A stretch of 25,296 nucleotides of DNA from Chloroflexota bacterium (lineage in GTDB: Bacteria > Chloroflexota > Dormibacteria > CF-121), in assembly GCA_005880605.1 (NCBI GenBank), contig VBIS01000089.1:1-25296 (forward strand), in the 5' to 3' direction. Below, one piece after another: positions 21,984 through 25,296 of this stretch; within the stretch, counting starts at the first letter, position 1, and the number at the start of each line of letters is the position of its first letter. Under the pieces are notes generated by a model. That model had not been told where the DNA came from. It was given only the letters and a program-made list of their open reading frames with translations, and made no database searches. Position numbers and translations under genes: made by a program.

Positions 21984-22512
21984 CGGGCCTTTTTCCGCTG
22001 ACCGAGGTGGTGAAGGTCTCGATGTTGAAGTTCGGATCCGCGCACTCGTCTTTCTTCTTGATCAGGAGCCAGTCTTTCTCCGAACGGGTCCGCACCACGG
22101 CGTAGCGACCACAGAGACGGACGCCCTTGAGACGGAATTTCACTTCGCCTCGTCGCCGCGACTCGGCGGGCGTGGACTCTTCGAGCTCGAAGGTGCCCCA
22201 GTCCCAGATCATCACGGTGCCGCCGCCGTACTCGCCCTTCGGGATAGTGCCCTCGAAGTCGTAGTAGCTCACCGGATGGTCCTCGACGTGGGCGGCGAGC
22301 CGCTTTTCCGCCGGGTTGAGGGTCGGGCCTTTCGGGATCGCCCAGCTGACCAGGACGCCGTCCATCTCCAACCGGAAGTCGTAGTGGAGTCGCGTCGCCC
22401 AGTGCTTCTGCACGACGAACCGATTCTGACCCTGGGGCTCGGGTGATCCCTTGGGCTCCGGCGTCTTGCTGAAGTCGCGTTTGCGCTGGTATTCCGCAAG
22501 GGATCGCGGCAT
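21928..22512 (-). CDS. ligD: LigD 3'-phosphoesterase domain protein
   Basis: A 194-residue protein equal to the LigD PE domain, which trims 3'-ribonucleotides and 3'-phosphates at breaks. The manganese-site residues H37, H43, D45, R47 and H79 are all present (QKHWATRLHYDFRLE and VEDHP) and have the same spacing as H42, H48, D50, R52 and H84 of Pseudomonas LigD. YDFEGTIPKGEYGGGTVMIWDWG is typical of the family. The ATG is at 22512. The last 20 residues (RPDAEDPRADEG and on) are read out of frame across the start of the ligase gene and do not look like native protein, which supports a frameshift at the A5 run. Confidence 0.88.
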   Translation of the reverse strand: MPRSLAEYQRKRDFSKTPEPKGSPEPQGQNRFVVQKHWATRLHYDFRLEMDGVLVSWAIPKGPTLNPAEKRLAAHVEDHPVSYYDFEGTIPKGEYGGGTVMIWDWGTFELEESTPAESRRRGEVKFRLKGVRLCGRYAVVRTRSEKDWLLIKKKDECADPNFNIETFTTSVSGKRPDAEDPRADEGAAGRGPIR

Positions 22513-22538
22513 CAAACCCAGTTTGCCAGAATGATCGA

Positions 22539-23723
22539 ATGGCCTCCGAGCTGCGAGATCGCGTGCTCGAGGTCGACACCACCACCAGCCAGCACTTGCA
22601 GATGCATCGCCGCGAGCTGCACGCCGTGCCGGAGCTGGGCTTCAAGGAAAACGACACCGCGACCTACCTCATCGAGCGTCTCGACTCGCTGTCGGTTGAC
22701 CGGCTGCAAACCGGCGTAGCCGGCACCGGCATCGTCGCCGACATCAAGGGCGGCCGGCCAGGCCACGCGGTGATGGTCCGCGCCGACATGGACGGGCTGC
22801 CCATCACGGAGGCGGGTGACCTACCGTTCCGTTCGAGCCGGCGCGGCGTGATGCACGCCTGCGGCCACGATGTTCACATGGCGGTCGCGCTGGAGGTGGC
22901 GCGGGCGCTTGCAGCCCATCGCAACCAACTTCCCGGCATGGTGCGTTTTGTCTTCCAGCCGGCAGAGGAGATCGCGGGTGGAGCGAAACCGATGATCGAG
23001 GCCGGCGTCCTTAGCGGCATCGATCGGGTGGTTGGTCTCCACGTGTGGGCCGGGCTTCCGACCGGGCAGGTCTCGGTTCGGTCAGGGGCGATGATGGCCA
23101 GCGCCGACGGGTTCACGCTGGTGGTGCGCGGCCAGGGTGGCCACGGGGCGATGCCTGATCTCACGGTCGATGCCGTGGTGATCGCGGCTCAAATCGTGAC
23201 CGCCTTGCAGACGCTGGTGAGCCGGGAAACCTCGCCCCGGGCTCCCGTGGTGGTCACGTTGGGCAGCGTCCATGGTGGGAGCGCCTTCAACATCATCGCG
23301 GGCGAAGTCGTGATCCAGGGGACGCTCCGGACCTTCGATGCTCGGCTACGCGAGCGCCTATTGCAACGCGTCGCTGAGCTCGCGGGCGGCATCGCCACGG
23401 CGATGAGAGGCACGTGCGAGTTTCACCTCGAGTCGGCGGCGCCGCCGGTGGTCAACGATGCGGCCATTGCCGGCCTGGTCGCCGACGTCGCGAAAGATCT
23501 GCTCGGAACGGAGGCGGTGGTGCCGTTCGAGCCGCTGATGGTGGGGGAGGATGTCGCCTACTTTCTCGACGCCCGACCCGGCTGCTTCTTTCTTTTAGGT
23601 GGCGCACCCGACAGCGGGCCGGTGCTGCATCACACGGCGGAGTTCCGGGTCGACGAACGATGTCTGGCGATCGGCTACCGAGTCATGAGCGCGGCGGTGC
23701 TCCGGCTGCTCGAGCCGGGCTAG
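22539..23723 (+). CDS. M20D-family amidohydrolase (IAA-amino acid / N-acyl amino acid hydrolase type)
   Basis: A 394-residue zinc amidohydrolase. Motifs are MHRRELHAVPELGF (22-35), VRADMDGLPI (80-89), HACGHDVHMA with metal-site C108 and H110, QPAEE with E143-E144, and GLHVW with H168. The lid domain sits in the middle and HHTAEFRVDE supplies the last metal ligand. Members cleave N-acyl amino acids, hippurate, diaminopimelate intermediates or indoleacetyl-amino acids. The exact substrate is open; an indoleacetyl conjugate would fit the left half of the window but there is no direct support. The ATG is at 22539, 26 bases from the divergent LigD PE start, and has no Shine-Dalgarno. Confidence 0.9.
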   Translation: MASELRDRVLEVDTTTSQHLQMHRRELHAVPELGFKENDTATYLIERLDSLSVDRLQTGVAGTGIVADIKGGRPGHAVMVRADMDGLPITEAGDLPFRSSRRGVMHACGHDVHMAVALEVARALAAHRNQLPGMVRFVFQPAEEIAGGAKPMIEAGVLSGIDRVVGLHVWAGLPTGQVSVRSGAMMASADGFTLVVRGQGGHGAMPDLTVDAVVIAAQIVTALQTLVSRETSPRAPVVVTLGSVHGGSAFNIIAGEVVIQGTLRTFDARLRERLLQRVAELAGGIATAMRGTCEFHLESAAPPVVNDAAIAGLVADVAKDLLGTEAVVPFEPLMVGEDVAYFLDARPGCFFLLGGAPDSGPVLHHTAEFRVDERCLAIGYRVMSAAVLRLLEPG

Positions 23724-23995
23724 AACTTCGGCTTGCGCTGGCTGGGGCGCGCGCTGAAGCCGATCAGCACCAGGCTGATCAGAAGGGCGATCAGCATGCT
23801 GAGCCAGTTGAGCGGGAAGCCGGCGACGGCGGCCAGCAGGCCGAGGGCTGAGGCGAGCAAGGTCAGCATGCCCAGGATGCGGATGAAGCGGTTGAATCCG
23901 CTGCGAAAGGGAAGGTGAATCCGGGCGCGAAAGCCGCCCAGGTTGCGGGGTAGCTCCAGGTCAGGCGACGACGTGTGCGCGAGGTTCTTGGCCAA
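23720..23995 (-). CDS. Small membrane protein, 91 residues
   Basis: A soluble basic N-terminal third (AKNLAHTSSPDLELPRN, then FRARIHLPFRSGFNRF) is followed by two membrane helices, at about residues 39-60 and 63-82, and a basic tail SARPSQRKPKF. The family is not recognised. The start is read as TTG at 23995. It overlaps the stop of the M20 hydrolase tail-to-tail by four bases. The strong hydrophobic pattern and basic ends support a real inner-membrane protein. Confidence 0.6.
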   Translation of the reverse strand: MAKNLAHTSSPDLELPRNLGGFRARIHLPFRSGFNRFIRILGMLTLLASALGLLAAVAGFPLNWLSMLIALLISLVLIGFSARPSQRKPKF

Positions 23996-24074
23996 CTCCG
24001 ACTGGTATAACGAGCCACCGCGCCGGGTCCCGTCACGTCATCGTTACAGTCGGCTGCCGGGAGCATGACGGGAG

Positions 24075-24107
24075 CCCCCACCCTGCCCTCCCCCAGAGGG
24101 GGAGGGA
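24075..24107. repeat. REP-like perfect hairpin, copy 2
   Basis: The lead CCCCCACCCTG is followed by CCCTCCCCC (24086-24094), an AGA loop and GGGGGAGGG (24098-24106). The lead and stem match the copy at 7406-7440, where the stem is imperfect. It lies in the space between the small membrane protein and the CBS-domain gene. Confidence 0.6.
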
Positions 24108-24159
24108 ATTTTCGCCGGGCAGGCTCCGGCATAGGGGAGGGATGATTGCGAGTGGCACC

Positions 24160-24173
24160 TATAATTTCGAGCG
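24160..24173 (+). promoter_or_regulatory. Perfect -10 box, probable leaderless transcript
   Basis: TATAAT at 24160-24165 lies eight bases before the ATG at 24174. No Shine-Dalgarno precedes the ATG and no clear -35 is seen. Transcription would start at the ATG. Confidence 0.5.
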
Positions 24174-24566
24174 ATGCCCACGGCGATTCGGGACGGACGC
24201 ACCGTCGAGCAGGCGATGTCGAGCCAGTTTGCGTTCTGCTTCCCGAATACCAGCCTCGCCCAGGCGGCCAGGATGATGGCGCAGAACCGGGTGACTGAAC
24301 TCCCGGTCATCGTCGACCAGCGCTGCCTCGGTTATGTTTCCTATCTCGACATCCTCCAGCGCTACGTCAAGGGGTTGCTCGACGCCCGAGCCGCCGACAT
24401 CGTGCGCACCCCACTCCCCGAGGTCCGGCCGGACGTGCCGGTGTCGGAGGCCGTCCGCCTCCTCCGAGAGAGTGGCCGTCAGCTCGTCCTCGTCACCACG
24501 TCGGCCGGCATGCCGGTCGGCGCCCTCACGGCGCGCGACATCAGTCGTGCCATGGCCGCTGCCTGA
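24174..24566 (+). CDS. CBS-domain pair protein
   Basis: A 130-residue protein made only of two CBS motifs: residues 10-60 (TVEQAMSSQFAFCFPNTSLAQAARMMAQN, then VTELPVIVDQRCLGYVSYLDILQR) and residues 72-128 (AADIVRTPLPEVRPDVPVSEAVRLLRES, ending in VGALTARDISRAM). Such pairs bind adenine nucleotides or S-adenosyl compounds and regulate a partner. The stop overlaps the next ATG (TGATG). The next gene starts with another CBS-like region fused to an Fe-S oxidoreductase, so this protein probably pairs with or regulates that enzyme. Confidence 0.85.
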   Translation: MPTAIRDGRTVEQAMSSQFAFCFPNTSLAQAARMMAQNRVTELPVIVDQRCLGYVSYLDILQRYVKGLLDARAADIVRTPLPEVRPDVPVSEAVRLLRESGRQLVLVTTSAGMPVGALTARDISRAMAAA

Positions 24567-25296
24567 TGCCGAGCCTGAGCAAGGTTCTGCAACCGGTCGG
24601 TCAGACCTTTGCTGCTGATCGGAGCGCTGCCGAGGCGCTGACAACGTTGACGGCATCGGGCGGCGATGCGCTGCTGATCGAGAAGGATGGCAGCATCGTG
24701 GGCCTCTTCGGTTATCGCGAGGCACTCGCTGCCTTCGCCGATGGGAGTGGACCGGTCGAACAGTACATGCGCCGTCCGCTGCCCGGACGTAACGTCGCGG
24801 ATTCTCTCGAGTCGGGCGCCGACATCATGTATCGAGAAGACACACCAGTCGTGCTCATGACGCAGGACGAGGGCCCGCTCTTCAGGAAGACCTCGAGGAC
24901 GGTGGGCATCGTCAGCGCCTTCGAGGTGCTCGAGGAGATCGGAAAGACGACGACCGACACGGCGTCCAACAAGGTCTTCGCCGGTCGAAAAGACCTGGGG
25001 CTCAACGTTCCGGTCTCGCCCTGCCAGCGTGCCTGCCCGATCCACCAGGACATCGCGGCCTACGTCGATTACGTGTCGCAGGGTCGCTATCTCGATTCCT
25101 GGCTGGTCATCCACGAGACCAACCCGTTCCCCTCGATGCTGGGCCGGCTCTGCAACCATCCCTGCGAGACGGACTGCAAGCGCGGTTGGGTGCAGGGGCC
25201 GGAGAACGCGGTTTCGATCAAGTCCCTCAAGCGCTTCGCCACCGACTACGCCTGGGCGCGCCGGGTCAAGATCGACTGGCAGCGCGCGCCTGAAAA
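24566..25296 (+). CDS. CBS-like domain fused to GltD-type Fe-S/FAD oxidoreductase, N-terminal part
   Basis: Open to the right edge: 243 codons are visible. Residues 1-125 resemble a CBS pair (FAADRSAAEALTTLTASGGDALLIEKDGSIVGLFGYREAL, then MRRPLPGRNVADSLESGADI and VGIVSAFEVLEEI). From about residue 150 it becomes the N-terminal Fe-S domain of the glutamate synthase small subunit / dihydropyrimidine dehydrogenase group: SPCQRACPIHQDIAAYV, then LGRLCNHPCETDCKRG. The FAD and NAD(P)H domains should follow beyond the window. Such modules pass electrons between NAD(P)H and a partner. The ATG overlaps the stop of the CBS-pair gene by one base, so the two are coupled. Confidence 0.85.
   Translation, partial: MPSLSKVLQPVGQTFAADRSAAEALTTLTASGGDALLIEKDGSIVGLFGYREALAAFADGSGPVEQYMRRPLPGRNVADSLESGADIMYREDTPVVLMTQDEGPLFRKTSRTVGIVSAFEVLEEIGKTTTDTASNKVFAGRKDLGLNVPVSPCQRACPIHQDIAAYVDYVSQGRYLDSWLVIHETNPFPSMLGRLCNHPCETDCKRGWVQGPENAVSIKSLKRFATDYAWARRVKIDWQRAPE

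Noticed and set aside
19893..22001. Plus-strand 702-codon open frame opposite ligD
   Set aside because: It mirrors the ligD coding frame in GC-rich DNA, has no domain pattern, and the opposite strand is an unmistakable LigD.
24578..25296. Minus-strand open frames opposite the CBS/Fe-S fusion
   Set aside because: The plus strand carries clear CBS-like and cysteine-motif sequence; the minus frames are shadows.

Overview
The window is high-GC and densely packed, with many GTG starts and repeated 1- or 4-base start/stop overlaps (GTGA, ATGA, TGATG). There are no rRNA genes, tRNAs, CRISPR arrays or complete insertion sequences that I can see. The gene content (Eis-type acetyltransferase, two-subunit TPP decarboxylase, reverse transsulfuration pair, PE-Lig-Pol type LigD, possible leaderless promoters) fits a soil-type Chloroflexota/Dormibacterota-like bacterium, possibly actinobacterial. 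This placement is an inference from gene style and is not proven by any marker here.

Left third (1-10529), amide, aromatic and tryptophan catabolism. On the minus strand a phenylacetate-CoA-ligase-like enzyme, a 67-residue coupled small protein, a hydantoinase/dihydropyrimidinase and an N-carbamoyl-amino-acid hydrolase form one operon. Divergent from it is a tryptophan 2,3-dioxygenase broken by an out-of-frame internal deletion. Next come an ARPP-1-like protein divergent from an XRE regulator, with phased direct repeats between them. A second minus-strand operon reads TPP decarboxylase alpha, TPP decarboxylase beta, cyclase-family hydrolase, Eis-like acetyltransferase, kynureninase, membrane protein. 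Together these enzymes suggest breakdown of tryptophan, kynurenine or indole-type compounds towards anthranilate and perhaps anthraniloyl-CoA.

Middle (10604-18380), mostly plus strand. It holds a secreted BNR/Asp-box propeller protein, cystathionine beta-synthase with cystathionine gamma-lyase (cysteine from homocysteine), a two-helix membrane peptide, IspH of the MEP isoprenoid pathway, a membrane protein followed by a winged-helix AAA ATPase, and an orotate-phosphoribosyltransferase-like protein.

Right third (18377-25296). Two uncharacterised minus-strand genes lie downstream of a control region (19178-19550). That region carries a near-consensus promoter, tandem NrdR-like boxes, a perfect DnaA box and hairpins. 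Further right, a minus-strand operon encodes the LigD phosphoesterase domain, LigD ligase-polymerase and a MazG-like pyrophosphohydrolase. The two LigD parts are separated by a one-base frame difference at an A5 run. After that come an M20 amidohydrolase, a small membrane protein, a CBS-pair protein, and the start of a fusion of a CBS-like region to a GltD-type Fe-S oxidoreductase that runs off the right edge.
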